The notes: generated by a model not told the origin, from the letters alone. 64,000 nucleotides of DNA from Massilia rhizosphaerae (GCF_016093545.1 NZ_JADKYX010000001.1:186001-250000), one strand, 5' to 3'; positions 9,805 through 19,881 are shown, counted from the first letter of the stretch. A program made the numbers and translations.

Positions 9805-10218
9805 ATGTTGCAACAAGACCCGATACCCATCCGCACCGAATGTCCTCCCGGCGCCTGCATCTGCGAGCGCGAGATCCTGCTGGCCGATCCGGACGCCGAT
9901 CTGCGTCCGCTGCGCCTCACGCGCACGGAAGAACAGCGCCTGCTCGAGCGCATCGACGCCGTGACCAGCTACGGGGAGCTCAAGCGCCTGCAGGAGCGCA
10001 TCCGCGCCAACCTCGGCGCGGAACTCAGGATCGCGCCCGGCCCGAACGAGGTGCGCACCGTGCGCGGCATCCTCATCGTACTGGAAGACCGCCCGGGCCT
10101 GTGCAAGAAGGTGCGCCAATCCGTGCCGGCCGCCGTGCGCCGGGTACTGACGCGGCATCCCGAGATCACGTACGCGATCCTCGACGCGAACGACCTGTTC
10201 GGGGCGCCGGGCGGCTAG
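9805..10218 (+). CDS. Conserved small protein of unknown function
   Basis: A 137-residue soluble protein that I cannot assign. The N-terminal segment has a cysteine cluster (CPPGACICE) that could bind metal. It is followed by an Arg/Leu-rich helix pair and a C-terminal alpha/beta part ending in ITYAILDANDLFG. The ATG at 9805 lies 5 bases after the Mut7-C stop, so the gene belongs to the DUF72-Mut7-C cluster. Codon use is like its neighbours, which supports real coding. Confidence 0.7.
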   Translation: MLQQDPIPIRTECPPGACICEREILLADPDADLRPLRLTRTEEQRLLERIDAVTSYGELKRLQERIRANLGAELRIAPGPNEVRTVRGILIVLEDRPGLCKKVRQSVPAAVRRVLTRHPEITYAILDANDLFGAPGG

Positions 10219-10240
10219 CCCGGATTGTCCGGCGGCGCCA

Positions 10241-10588
10241 TCAATCGTCGAAGTCTTCGGCGAGATTCTTCCAGCCGCGGCTCTTGGCGAACGGCGCGAA
10301 TTCCTCGGGCGCCTCGAGCACGATCACGCGGCTCTCCTGCAGGCCCGGATCGCTGTGGCCGAAGTCCGGCCCCCGGTAGCCGACGGCGCGCAGCCGGTCG
10401 ATGATGGCGCGCACGAGGATGGGATCCTTCCAGGCGCCGGGTTCGAGCCGGTCCTTGAACGTCACGTACACGTCGATGATCCCGTAGCCCTCGTCGAAGA
10501 TGCGGATCGACTTGACGTCGAGGGTGCGGCCGTTGCCGTCCTTGGCCTGGAAGGGGCCGGACAGCTCGATGTCTGAATCGGTAGTCAT
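10241..10588 (-). CDS. Small acidic protein of unknown function
   Basis: A 115-residue acidic protein with no signal peptide, membrane segment or motif I recognise. It has beta strands near residues 25-45 (IRIFDEGYGIIDVYVTFKD) and ends in an acidic EDFDD tail. The ATG at 10588 is used; another ATG at 10600 would add four residues. It converges on the 137-residue unknown gene and lies 50 bases downstream of the ABC ATPase gene on the same strand. Confidence 0.65.
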   Translation of the reverse strand: MTTDSDIELSGPFQAKDGNGRTLDVKSIRIFDEGYGIIDVYVTFKDRLEPGAWKDPILVRAIIDRLRAVGYRGPDFGHSDPGLQESRVIVLEAPEEFAPFAKSRGWKNLAEDFDD

Positions 10589-10638
10589 GGCGCCAAGCAT
10601 ACCACTTCGGCGCGCGCCGTCCGATATCGTGGCGGCGC

Positions 10639-11256
10639 TCAGCCGGTGAGCGTCTCGAATTCGACCTCGGTCGCGCCGACCGCGTCCGCGAATGCCCTGT
10701 CGTGCGTGGACATGAAGACGACCGACGTTTCCCGTTGCCCGGCGAGCAGCGCGGCGAGGACGGCGCGGGCGTCGGCGTCGAGGCCGTTCGACGGTTCGTC
10801 GAGCAGCAACACGGCGGGATCGCCGATCCAGGCCGCCGCCAGCATCAGCTTCTTTTGCGTCCCCAGCGACATCGCGCCGCAGCGGGTGTCGAGATGGCGG
10901 TCCAGGCCGAAGCGCTCGACGATGTGGACGACCTTGTCGGGGATGGCGCAGCCCTTGGCCCAGGCGACGAAAGCGAGCAGCTCGCGGCCCGTCACGAACG
11001 GATACACGGGGCACTCGTCCGGCGCATAGGCCAGCCGGCCTTTCGCGGCGGCGGGCTGCGCACGGAGGGAATGTCCGTCGATGACGATGTCGCCGCCGTC
11101 CGCCTCGTCCACGCCGGCGAGCACCCGCAGCAGGGTCGACTTGCCGATGCCGTTCGGACCCCGCAGCGCATAGGCGCCGCTGGCGAAGCGTCCCGTTCGC
11201 CCTTGCAGGACGGTCCGGGATCCATAGGATTTGCTCACGTTCTCAAAGCACAGCAA
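10639..11256 (-). CDS. ABC transporter ATP-binding protein
   Basis: ABC-type ATPase of 205 residues. Walker A is GPNGIGKST, the signature is degenerate (MSLGTQKKL), Walker B is VLLLDEPSNGLD and the switch histidine is in MSTHDRAF. The compact length and TQKK-type signature resemble ATPases of ABC-2 type exporters or export-like systems. The membrane partner is the upstream gene, 9 bases away on the same strand. The substrate cannot be inferred. Confidence 0.88.
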   Translation of the reverse strand: MLCFENVSKSYGSRTVLQGRTGRFASGAYALRGPNGIGKSTLLRVLAGVDEADGGDIVIDGHSLRAQPAAAKGRLAYAPDECPVYPFVTGRELLAFVAWAKGCAIPDKVVHIVERFGLDRHLDTRCGAMSLGTQKKLMLAAAWIGDPAVLLLDEPSNGLDADARAVLAALLAGQRETSVVFMSTHDRAFADAVGATEVEFETLTG

Positions 11257-11265
11257 GGTGGTCTC

Positions 11266-12465
11266 CTAAAGCAGGCAGGCGATCGTCGCCGCGGTCCAGC
11301 AGCCGGCCAGCACGGTCGCGAGGACGACGGCATGCCGGTCGCTGAACAACTGGAATGGGCGCAGTGCGCACAGCAGAACTGCGTTCGACACCAGCGCGGC
11401 CAGCGCGACCGTTGGCCGCGCGGCGCCGATGGCGCATGCGAACGCCGCCGGCGCGGCCAGGAACGGCAGGGCTGCCGCGAGCACGGCCGCCAGGTCGAAC
11501 GGGCGCCACCAACCGGCGGCCAACGGCAGCGCACCCACGTAGCCCGTGCTGGCGCGGTGCGCCATGTGCAAGCCGCGAAACAGGCCGCTGAACGTCAGTG
11601 CGATGGCACCGTCGGCGAGCAAGATGGTCGGAAAGCTGCGCGTATCCCGCTCGAACACGAAGACGAGGCCGATGGCGGCCGCCGTGACGGCACTGGCCGT
11701 CAGGGCCTTGGCGATCGTCTCGCCGCGGCGTTCGCGCAGCAGGATGGCGAGCGATATGTGCAGCGCGGCGCCACGGTGCCGGCCGATGGTGAGCGGGCTG
11801 CTGCCGTGCGCGATGTTCCGTCGCGCGCGCCGCGGTGCGCGCGGCCGCGGCGGCACGGCCAGCGCGAGCGCGGCCGCCGCGCCCACGCACAGGTTCGCCG
11901 CGAGATCCAGGGACGTGCCGAAGCACGCGCCCGCCAGCACGGCGCCCGCCGCCACCCCCGCCCACGCGCCCGGCCGCCGTTCCAGCACGGCCTGTTGTGC
12001 GACGAGGGCCAGCAGCGCGACGTCGCACAGCAGCACGTCGTGCGCGGCCGGTGCGCCGCGGCCCGCCGTCAGCCCCAGCGCGCTGGCGGCGATGAGCAGC
12101 AGCGGCGAATCGGCCAGCATCAGCACGGCCAGATCGGCATCGCGGCGCTGGCGCGGGGTGAACGGCAGCGATCCGGCGAATGCCATGAACGGGCCGCCCG
12201 CGATCTGTTCGCGCTGCATGGCGGCCCACGCGCCAGCCACTGCCTGCACAGCGAGCAGATAGCCGATGCGCCACGCGGCGCCGTGCCCCGGCGTCAGCAG
12301 GGTCAGCAGCGGGCGGGCGAGCGTGTCGAGGTTGCCGAAGGCGGACGCGTTCGCCGACGCGAGTACTCCGGCGATGAGCGTGACGGCCTGCCAGCGGCGC
12401 AGCAACAGGCGCGCCGTGCTGACGGCATACCAGCGCAGGCGCAGGCGCAGGAGCGGTGATCGGAT
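11266..12465 (-). CDS. Multi-spanning membrane protein, probable permease partner of the ABC ATPase; apparent ATC start
   Basis: A ~399-residue protein made largely of hydrophobic helices, with Arg-rich cytoplasmic loops and an N-terminal positive patch, as expected for an ABC-2-like permease. No conserved family motif was recognised. No ATG, GTG or TTG lies at a sensible distance from an SD. The only strong SD, AAGGAG at 12472-12477, is followed after 6 bases by an in-frame ATC at 12463-12465. The nearest in-frame ATG (12565) has no SD and lies inside the divergent glycerate-kinase promoter region. It is directly upstream of the ATPase gene. Confidence 0.7.
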   Translation of the reverse strand: MRSPLLRLRLRWYAVSTARLLLRRWQAVTLIAGVLASANASAFGNLDTLARPLLTLLTPGHGAAWRIGYLLAVQAVAGAWAAMQREQIAGGPFMAFAGSLPFTPRQRRDADLAVLMLADSPLLLIAASALGLTAGRGAPAAHDVLLCDVALLALVAQQAVLERRPGAWAGVAAGAVLAGACFGTSLDLAANLCVGAAAALALAVPPRPRAPRRARRNIAHGSSPLTIGRHRGAALHISLAILLRERRGETIAKALTASAVTAAAIGLVFVFERDTRSFPTILLADGAIALTFSGLFRGLHMAHRASTGYVGALPLAAGWWRPFDLAAVLAAALPFLAAPAAFACAIGAARPTVALAALVSNAVLLCALRPFQLFSDRHAVVLATVLAGCWTAATIACLL

Positions 12466-12582
12466 GGCGGTCTCCTTCGAATCGGTGGCCGGATTATCGA
12501 CGATTTTTTGTCGATAAAGCAATATTTGCCGCGTCGGTCCGGTCTCGTATATCCTTGCGGGCATCGATATCAAGGACAATCC

Positions 12583-13731
12583 ATGAAGATCGTCATCGCC
12601 CCCGATTCGTTCAAGGAAAGCCTGACCGCCCTGCAGGTGGCGCATGCCATCGAGGCCGGCATGCGCGAAGTCTGGCCCGACGCGGCCTACGTCAAGGTGC
12701 CCGTGGCCGACGGCGGCGAGGGCACCGTGCAGGCCATGATCGACGCGACCGGCGGCCGGCGCGTGGACGTGCGCGTGACGGGGCCCCTGGGCCAGACGGT
12801 GGACGCGTTCTACGGCCGGGCGGGCGGCGCCGACGGCCTCGCCGTGATCGAGATGGCGGCCGCCAGCGGCCTGGAAGGCGTGCCGCCGGACCTGCGCGAT
12901 CCGCGCACGGCCACGAGCCGCGGCACGGGTGAACTGATCCGTGCCGCGCTGGACGCCGGCGCGCGCCGCTTCGTGCTGGGCGTGGGCGGCAGCGCGACGA
13001 ACGACGGCGGCGCCGGCATGCTGCAGGCGCTCGGCGTGCGCCTGCTCGACGATGCCGGCCGCGACATCGGCCCGGGCGGCGCGGCGCTCGCGCAACTGGC
13101 GCGCATCGACGCGTCCGGGCTCGACGCGCGCGTGCGCGAGGCGGAGTTCCGCATCGCCTGCGACGTCGACAACCCGCTCACGGGCCCGCGCGGCGCGTCC
13201 GCCGTGTTCGGGCCGCAGAAGGGCGCGACGCCCGCGATGGTCGCCCAGCTCGACGCCGCGCTCGCGCACTACGCGGACATCGTCAAGCGCGACCTCGGCC
13301 GCGACGTCGCGCAGATGCCCGGTGCCGGCGCGGGCGGCGGCATCGCGGCGGCGATGGTCGTGTTCCTGGACGGGCAGCTGAGGCCCGGCATCGAGATCGT
13401 CACGGAAGCCGTCGGGCTGGACGCGGCCGTGCGCGACGCCGACCTCGTGGTGACGGGCGAAGGCCGCATCGACGGCCAGACCGTCAACGGCAAGACCCCG
13501 ATGGGCGTGGCGCGGTTGGCGCGCCGGCACGGCAAACCCGTCGTCGCCATCGGGGGCAGCCTGGCGCCGGATGCCGACGCCGTGCACGCGGAGGGCATCG
13601 AGGTGGTGGTGGCGGCCGTCGCGCGGCCGTGCTCCGTGGCCGAAGCGCTGGCCGGCGCCGACGCCAACCTGCGCCGGGCCGCGCGCAATCTCGCGGCCGC
13701 GCTGGCGCTGGGAGCCCGTCTGCGGCAATGA
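12583..13731 (+). CDS. garK: Glycerate 2-kinase (GarK/GlxK family)
   Basis: Phosphorylates D-glycerate to 2-phosphoglycerate, feeding glyoxylate or glucarate carbon into glycolysis. The 382-residue protein starts with the family signature MKIVIAPDSFKESLTA and contains PVADGGEGTV, GVGGSATNDGGAGM and VTGEGRIDGQT, all diagnostic. The ATG at 12583 is preceded by AAGGA. The gene name among GarK/GlxK paralogues is not resolved by sequence alone. It is transcribed away from the ABC permease gene and followed after 49 bases by a PLP-enzyme gene. Confidence 0.93.
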   Translation: MKIVIAPDSFKESLTALQVAHAIEAGMREVWPDAAYVKVPVADGGEGTVQAMIDATGGRRVDVRVTGPLGQTVDAFYGRAGGADGLAVIEMAAASGLEGVPPDLRDPRTATSRGTGELIRAALDAGARRFVLGVGGSATNDGGAGMLQALGVRLLDDAGRDIGPGGAALAQLARIDASGLDARVREAEFRIACDVDNPLTGPRGASAVFGPQKGATPAMVAQLDAALAHYADIVKRDLGRDVAQMPGAGAGGGIAAAMVVFLDGQLRPGIEIVTEAVGLDAAVRDADLVVTGEGRIDGQTVNGKTPMGVARLARRHGKPVVAIGGSLAPDADAVHAEGIEVVVAAVARPCSVAEALAGADANLRRAARNLAAALALGARLRQ

Positions 13732-13780
13732 GCCGGGCGGGCTATGATGTCGGTTGCCCCACGGCCGACAGGAGAGCCCC

Positions 13781-14925
13781 TTGACCGACATCCTTCCCGA
13801 CGACGAATCGTACTGGTCCACCGTCCGCGCGCAGTACACGCGCTCGGCCGACTTCATCAACCTGGAAAACGGCTACTTCGGCATGCCGGCCGATCCCGTG
13901 CGCGCGGCGTTCGCGCGCTACCAGGACGAGGTCGACCGCGAGAACTCTTTCTTCCTGCGCATGCGCTGGCCCGGGCGGATCGCGCGCGTGAAGGCGCTGC
14001 TGGCCGGATTCACCGGCGTCGCTGCGGACGAACTCCTGATCACGCGCAGCGCCGTCGAGTCGATGAACATCCTGCTGCAGGGCTATCCGTTCGAGGCGGG
14101 CGACGCGATCCTGATGGCGCGCCACGATTACGACAGCAGCCACGACATCGTCCGCATGCTGGCCGCGCGCAAGGGTCTCACCGTCATCCAGGTGGACGTG
14201 CCTTACGACCTGGAAGACGAGGATGCCGTCGCGGCGCTGTACGCGGACGCGATCACGCCGCGCACGCGCGTGCTGCTCGTCACGCACATCGTGCACCGCA
14301 CGGGCCGCATCATGCCGGTGGCGCGCCTGGCCGCGCTGGCGCGCGGGCGCGGCATCGACGCCATCGTCGACGGCGCCCACGCGCTCGCCCAGCTCGATTA
14401 CACGATCCCGCAACTGGGCGCGCAGTTCGCCGCGTTCAACCTGCACAAATGGGTCGGCGCGCCGCTGGGCACGGGCCTGCTGTACGTGGCGCGCGAGCGC
14501 ATCGCGGACATCGCCCCGCTGTACGGCGACGTGTCGTTCGCCCGCGACGACATCGACAAGTTCGGCCACGTGGGCACGGTGCCGCCGGCGCCGATCATGG
14601 CCGTCGAGGACGCGCTCGCGTTCCACGCCGCGATCGGGGGGCGCAACAAGGAAGCGCGCCTGCGCTGGCTCGCGCGGCGCTGGATGGACCAGGTGGCGGA
14701 CGTCCCCGGCGTGCGCCTGTACACGCCGCGCGATGCGCGCCTGCACTGCGCGCTGGGCGCGTTCGGCATCGAGGGCATGCCGGCGGCGGAGGTCGTGCGC
14801 CGGCTGCTGGAGGAACATCGCATCTTCACCGTCGTGCGCAGGCTCGGCGACGTCGAGGCCGTGCGCGTCACGCCGCACCTGCACAACGGCCCCGCGGACC
14901 TCGACGCGCTGGCGGCGGCGATCCG

Positions 14926-14947
<22 letters not shown>
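13781..14947 (+). CDS. Class V aminotransferase-fold PLP enzyme (isopenicillin-N epimerase/cysteine desulfurase-like)
   Basis: Fold-type I PLP enzyme of 388 residues. Visible features are the N-terminal LENGYFG motif, the PLP-pocket segment ITRSAVESMN, VDGAHALAQLD (cofactor-ring aspartate) and the Schiff-base lysine in FNLHKWVGAPLGTG, the context used by isopenicillin-N-epimerase-like members. The substrate is unknown. The TTG at 13781 is chosen because AGGAG lies 6 bases upstream; an earlier TTG at 13754 lacks an SD. The last 22 bases overlap the convergent livF gene. Confidence 0.85.
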
Positions 14948-15648
<701 letters not shown>

Positions 15649-15657
15649 GATGTCTCC

Positions 15658-17601
15658 TCAGACGGCGGCCGTGGACTCGGCCGCTGCGCCGGCGCCGCCC
15701 AGGTAGGCTTCGATGACGCGCGGGTCGGATTGCACCTGCGCCGGCGTGCCCTCGGCGATCTTCTGGCCGAAATCGAGCACGGTGACGGTGTCCGAGATCG
15801 ACATCACGACGTCCATGTGGTGCTCGATGAGGACGATGGTGATGCCGTGGTCGCGGATCTTGCGGATGATGGCCATCAGCTCGCGGATGTCCGGCGCCGT
15901 GAGGCCGGCGGCCGGTTCGTCCAGCAGCAGCAGGCGCGGATCGAGCGCCAGCGCGCGGCCGATCTCCAGCAGGCGCTGCTTGCCGTAGGGGAGGTTGCGC
16001 GCTTCCTCGTCGGCCAGGTGGGCCAGGCCCACGAAGCGCAGGATCGCGGCCGCGCGCGCCCGCGCGGCCCGCTCCTCGCGCCGGCGGCGCGGCGTGTGCA
16101 GCATGGCGTCGAACACGGTCGAGCGGAAGCTGTGGTGCAGGCCGACGAGGATGTTTTCCGTCGCCGTCATCTCGCCGAACAGCTGCACGTTCTGGAACGT
16201 GCGCGCGATGCCGCCCAGCGCGATCTGCGCCGGCGTGCGCCCCGTGATGCCGGTGCCCGCGAAAGCCACGCGGCCCGCCGTCGGCTTGTAGATGCCCGTG
16301 AGGACGTTCATCATCGTGCTCTTGCCCGAGCCGTTCGGGCCGATCAGGCCGTGCACGGTGCCCCGCGCCACCGTCAGGTCGACCTGGTTCAGCGCCTTCA
16401 GGCCGCCGAACTGCATCAGTACCCGGTCCACGCGCAGCAGGTCGCCGCCGGCGTGTGCGGCCGCCGGGATGCCCGCGAACGGATCGCCGTCGCGGTCCGC
16501 GATCGCGTGCGCGTGCGCGGGACCGCGTCCGAGCAGGCCGCGGAAAAAGCCGACGATGCCCTCCTGCAGGTAGTAGACGACGAACAGCGTCATGAGGCCG
16601 AAGATCGTCAGGCGCCAGTCGACCATGCTCTCCAGCTTGTACGAGACGGCGGCCATGGCCAGCGTGGCGGCGACGGGAACGGCGACGCGGGACAACGTCG
16701 TTTTGCGGCGCGCCAGCAGCACGCCGGACGCGACGACGGCGAGGAGCGCGGCGCCGACGGCGATGCGGCGGAACAGGTCGATGTCGGCCAGGAGGCTCGG
16801 CAGCATCACGACGATCACGGCGCCGATCAGGGCGCCGCTGCGCGTCTTGCGGCCGCCCATGATCACGGCCAGCAGGAACAGGATCGTCAGCTCGAAGTTG
16901 TACGTGTTCGGCGAGATGTACTGTTCCGAATAGGCGTACAGGCTGCCCGCCAGGCCCGCGAAGCCGGCGCTGATGACGAAGGCGTAGACCTTGTAGCGGT
17001 AGACGGACACGCCCATGCAGTCCGACGCGATGGGGCTGTCGCGCAGGGCTTCGAACGCACGCCCGATGTGCGATTTGAGCAACCGGTGCACGAGCACCAG
17101 CGACACGACCATCAACGCCGCCACGGCATAGTAGAACTCGCCCTCCGTCAGCTCGTGCCCGGCCACGCTGGGTTTCGTGAGCATGATGCCCATCGGGCCG
17201 TCGGTGAGGAAGGTCATCTCGTTGATGAGGATCTGCACGATGGTGCCGAACGCCAGCGTCACCATCGCGAGGTAGGGTCCCGTCACGCGCAGCGCGGGCA
17301 GGGCGAGGATGGCGCCGAACAGGGCGGCGCCGGCGACGCTGGCGGGGAGCGTCAGCCACCAGGCGGCGGACAGCTTCATCACGAGCACGCCCGTCACGTA
17401 CGAGCCCACGCCGAATAATCCGGCATGGCCTAGCGACACCTGGCCCGTGTAGCCGACGACGATGTCGAGGCCGAACAGCAGGATCGCGTAGATCAGGATC
17501 GTCTCGACGAGGTGGAGGTAATACGGGTTCCCGACCAGCACGGGAAACGCGGCCAGCAGCGCGATGCCGGCGACGGCCGCGCCGGAAGTCAGCTTGTTCA
17601 T
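15658..17601 (-). CDS. LivM-LivG fusion: ABC permease joined to ATPase
   Basis: One 647-residue frame encodes what is usually two proteins. Residues 1 to ~370 are a LivM-type permease with many membrane helices and the motif LGHAGLFGVGSY, plus the EAA-like loop ALRDSPIASDCMG. A polar linker (~370-395) leads to a LivG-type ATPase with Walker A GPNGSGKS near 420, NVQLFGEMTATENILVG, the altered signature NLPYGKQRLLEIGRAL and Walker B LLLLDEPAAGL. The frame is uninterrupted, with good codon use through the junction. The ATG at 17601 is two bases after the livH stop, with SD AAGG inside livH. Confidence 0.93.
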   Translation of the reverse strand: MNKLTSGAAVAGIALLAAFPVLVGNPYYLHLVETILIYAILLFGLDIVVGYTGQVSLGHAGLFGVGSYVTGVLVMKLSAAWWLTLPASVAGAALFGAILALPALRVTGPYLAMVTLAFGTIVQILINEMTFLTDGPMGIMLTKPSVAGHELTEGEFYYAVAALMVVSLVLVHRLLKSHIGRAFEALRDSPIASDCMGVSVYRYKVYAFVISAGFAGLAGSLYAYSEQYISPNTYNFELTILFLLAVIMGGRKTRSGALIGAVIVVMLPSLLADIDLFRRIAVGAALLAVVASGVLLARRKTTLSRVAVPVAATLAMAAVSYKLESMVDWRLTIFGLMTLFVVYYLQEGIVGFFRGLLGRGPAHAHAIADRDGDPFAGIPAAAHAGGDLLRVDRVLMQFGGLKALNQVDLTVARGTVHGLIGPNGSGKSTMMNVLTGIYKPTAGRVAFAGTGITGRTPAQIALGGIARTFQNVQLFGEMTATENILVGLHHSFRSTVFDAMLHTPRRRREERAARARAAAILRFVGLAHLADEEARNLPYGKQRLLEIGRALALDPRLLLLDEPAAGLTAPDIRELMAIIRKIRDHGITIVLIEHHMDVVMSISDTVTVLDFGQKIAEGTPAQVQSDPRVIEAYLGGAGAAAESTAAV

Positions 17602-17603
17602 CG

Positions 17604-18494
17604 TCACACCTTCTTGATGGCGGCCTTGCCGAACAGGCCGGACGGCTTCACGGCCAGCACGAGCAGCAGCAGGACCAGGCCCGGCACTTCCTTGTAGCCG
17701 GTCGACAGGTAGAAGCCCGTCGCCGTTTCCGCGATGCCGAGGATGATGCCGCCGACGATGGCGCCCATGCCCGACGTCAGCCCGCCGATGATCGCGACGG
17801 CGAAGGCCTTCAGCCCCAGCGACGCGCCCATCGTGGCGCTGGTGAGCGTGAGCGGGGCGACGAGGGCGCCCGCGAAGGCCGCCGTGGCGGACGACAGCGC
17901 GTACGAGAACGTGATGACCATGCGCGTATCGATGCCCATGAGGCCCGCCGCGTCGCGGTCGTTCGCGGTGGCGACGACGGCCTTGCCGTAGATCGACTTG
18001 CGGTTGAAGATCTCGACGGCGAGCATGATGGCGAGCGCGCCGCCGACGACGGCGACCTGCATCGGCTGCACGTTCGCACCCAGCACCGTGAACGGTTCCG
18101 ACGACAGCGGCGACGGGAACGGCAGCACGTCCTTGCCCCAGATGTTCTCGGCCACGTTCTTGAAGATGATGGCGAGGGCGATGGTCGACATGATCCAGCC
18201 GAATTCCGACTTGATGCGGATCGCGGGCCGCACCGCGATCCATTCGACGAAGATCCCCTGCAGCGCGCCGAACACGACGACGACGGGAATCATCAGCCAG
18301 TAGCTCAGGTACGGGCCGCCGTGGATGGTGCCGACGAGCGACAGGCCGACGAGGGCGCCGAGCATCAGCGCTTCGCCCTGGCCGAAGTTGAGGGTGCCGG
18401 ACGTGGCGAACGTCAGCTGGTAGCCGAACGCGATCACGGCATAGATCATGCCGAGCGCGATGCCGGACACGACGAGTTGGAGCAGGATCTCCAT
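17604..18494 (-). CDS. livH: Branched-chain amino-acid ABC transporter permease LivH
   Basis: Inner-membrane permease of 296 residues with about eight hydrophobic helices. It carries the LivH hallmarks GYQLTFATSGTLNFGQGEALMLGA near residue 25 (described in part) and the EAA-type loop VVATANDRDAAGLMGID. It forms the membrane channel with the LivM half of the neighbouring fusion. The gene follows livK after 81 bases that contain a hairpin, and its stop is 2 bases before the livMG start. Confidence 0.93.
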   Translation of the reverse strand: MEILLQLVVSGIALGMIYAVIAFGYQLTFATSGTLNFGQGEALMLGALVGLSLVGTIHGGPYLSYWLMIPVVVVFGALQGIFVEWIAVRPAIRIKSEFGWIMSTIALAIIFKNVAENIWGKDVLPFPSPLSSEPFTVLGANVQPMQVAVVGGALAIMLAVEIFNRKSIYGKAVVATANDRDAAGLMGIDTRMVITFSYALSSATAAFAGALVAPLTLTSATMGASLGLKAFAVAIIGGLTSGMGAIVGGIILGIAETATGFYLSTGYKEVPGLVLLLLVLAVKPSGLFGKAAIKKV

Positions 18495-18528
18495 GGTTCC
18501 TCCACGAGCAAACGCGTGAATATGGCTA

Positions 18529-18557
18529 CGTCGTCCCCGGCCAGGCGGGGAACGACG
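18529..18557 (-). terminator. Intercistronic hairpin between livK and livH
   Basis: Bases 18529-18539 pair with 18546-18557, with one bulged base and a six-base loop. There is no U tract. Such hairpins after a periplasmic-binding-protein gene often protect its mRNA or partly terminate, so that binding protein exceeds membrane components; that role is inferred here. Confidence 0.5.
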
Positions 18558-18575
18558 CCGATGCGCTGATCGCTC

Positions 18576-19733
18576 TTACTTGGCCAGCACCACGCGCCCG
18601 TCGCGCACTTCGCCGAACTTGGTGTTCTCGAAGTTGATGGCCTCGTGGTCCGTATGCGTGTACGGCTTGTTGTAGGTGGTGACGACGCCTTCGACCGGCG
18701 TCTTGAGGTTTTCCAGCGCGGCGGCGATCTTCGGGCCGTCCGTACTGCCGGCCTGCTTGATGGCGGCGGCCAGCAGGTACACGGAATCGTAGCCCTGCGC
18801 GGCCGACACGGCGGACGGCATGCGGCCGCCCGGCGGGTTGTAGGCCTTGACGTAGGCGTCGATGAAGGCCTTGCGCTTGGGCGTGTCCGGATTCTGGATA
18901 AAGGTCTGCGGCATGCGCGTGCCGTCGCCGTTCTTGCCGGCGTTGTCGATGAAGTTGGCCATCGCGAGCGTCCAGCTGCCGACGATCGGCACTTTCCAGC
19001 CCAGCTTCTGCATGCCGTTGGCGATCTGCGCCAGCTCGGGGCCGATGCCGTAGGTGAGCACGACGTCGGCGCCGGCCTGCTTGGCGCGCAGCAGCTGCGC
19101 CGTCATGTCGACGTCGCCGATGTTGTATTTTTCGACGGCGACCGGCTTCACGCCTTTCTTCGCCAGCGTCTTTTCCAGGTCCTCGCGGCCCAGCTGGCCG
19201 TAGTTGGTCGAGTCGGCGAGGATCGCGGGCTTCTTGAAGCCGCGCCGGCCGATGGCTTCCTCGACGATCATCGCGGACTGGATCGTGTCGCTCGCCGAAT
19301 TGCGGAACACGTAGTTTTCCGGCTGGCTGGCGAACTGCTTGGTGACGATGGAGCCGGTCGCCACGTTGTTCATGACGGGGATCCTGGCCTGCTGGTAAAA
19401 GCGCTGCGAGGCGAGGGCGACGCCCGTGTTGATGTAGCCGACGGTGGCGACGACCCGTTCCTTGTTGATGAGTTCCTGCGCGACCTGCACGCCGCGTTCG
19501 TTCTTCGCTTCGTCGTCGCGTTCGACCAGTTCGATCTTGCGGCCCAACACGCCGCCCTTGGCATTGATTTCATTGACGGCGAGACGGACGCCGTCGCGCA
19601 TCGACACGCCCATCGGGGCCGAACCGCCCGTGAATGGACCGGACACGCCGATCTTGATCGCCTCCGCCGCCATGGCGGACACCGAAAAACCCAGAACTAC
19701 CCCTGCAACCAATGCTTTCATCCTGAAATTCAT
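18576..19733 (-). CDS. livK: Branched-chain amino-acid ABC transporter substrate-binding protein LivK
   Basis: Periplasmic binding protein of 385 residues. The N-terminus is a signal peptide with a hydrophobic core and AMA cleavage near residue 23. The mature protein begins with IKIGVSGPFTGGSAPMG, the Peripla_BP_6 opening, and contains VGYINTG and GYDSVYLLAAAI, typical of the family. The ATG at 19733 has GGAG 6 bases upstream; later and earlier ATGs fit less well. It is the first and probably most expressed gene of the liv operon. The ligand is inferred from the family. Confidence 0.92.
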   Translation of the reverse strand: MNFRMKALVAGVVLGFSVSAMAAEAIKIGVSGPFTGGSAPMGVSMRDGVRLAVNEINAKGGVLGRKIELVERDDEAKNERGVQVAQELINKERVVATVGYINTGVALASQRFYQQARIPVMNNVATGSIVTKQFASQPENYVFRNSASDTIQSAMIVEEAIGRRGFKKPAILADSTNYGQLGREDLEKTLAKKGVKPVAVEKYNIGDVDMTAQLLRAKQAGADVVLTYGIGPELAQIANGMQKLGWKVPIVGSWTLAMANFIDNAGKNGDGTRMPQTFIQNPDTPKRKAFIDAYVKAYNPPGGRMPSAVSAAQGYDSVYLLAAAIKQAGSTDGPKIAAALENLKTPVEGVVTTYNKPYTHTDHEAINFENTKFGEVRDGRVVLAK

Positions 19734-19807
19734 TGCCGTCTCCGTAGTCATTTTTCGTTCGTTTTACGCTGGGACGCCGAGGACCGGCGCCGGGCCCATC
19801 GTCGCGG

Positions 19808-19836
19808 ATTGTAGAATGGCAATCAGGCAACAGCAA
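19808..19836 (-). promoter_or_regulatory. Sigma-70-type promoter for the liv operon
   Basis: Reading the minus strand, TTGCTG (19831-19836) is followed after exactly 17 bases by TACAAT (19808-19813), about 75 bases before the livK start. Both hexamers match the consensus in at least four positions. Confidence 0.65.
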
Positions 19837-19881
19837 ACGATTGATGTGACGCGATGCAACATGCGTCATTCATACCAATGT

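Noticed and set aside
12466..13860. Continuation of the ABC permease frame to a start at 13860.
   Set aside because: The extension is antisense to glycerate kinase and contains no membrane segment; the SD-linked ATC fits the protein.
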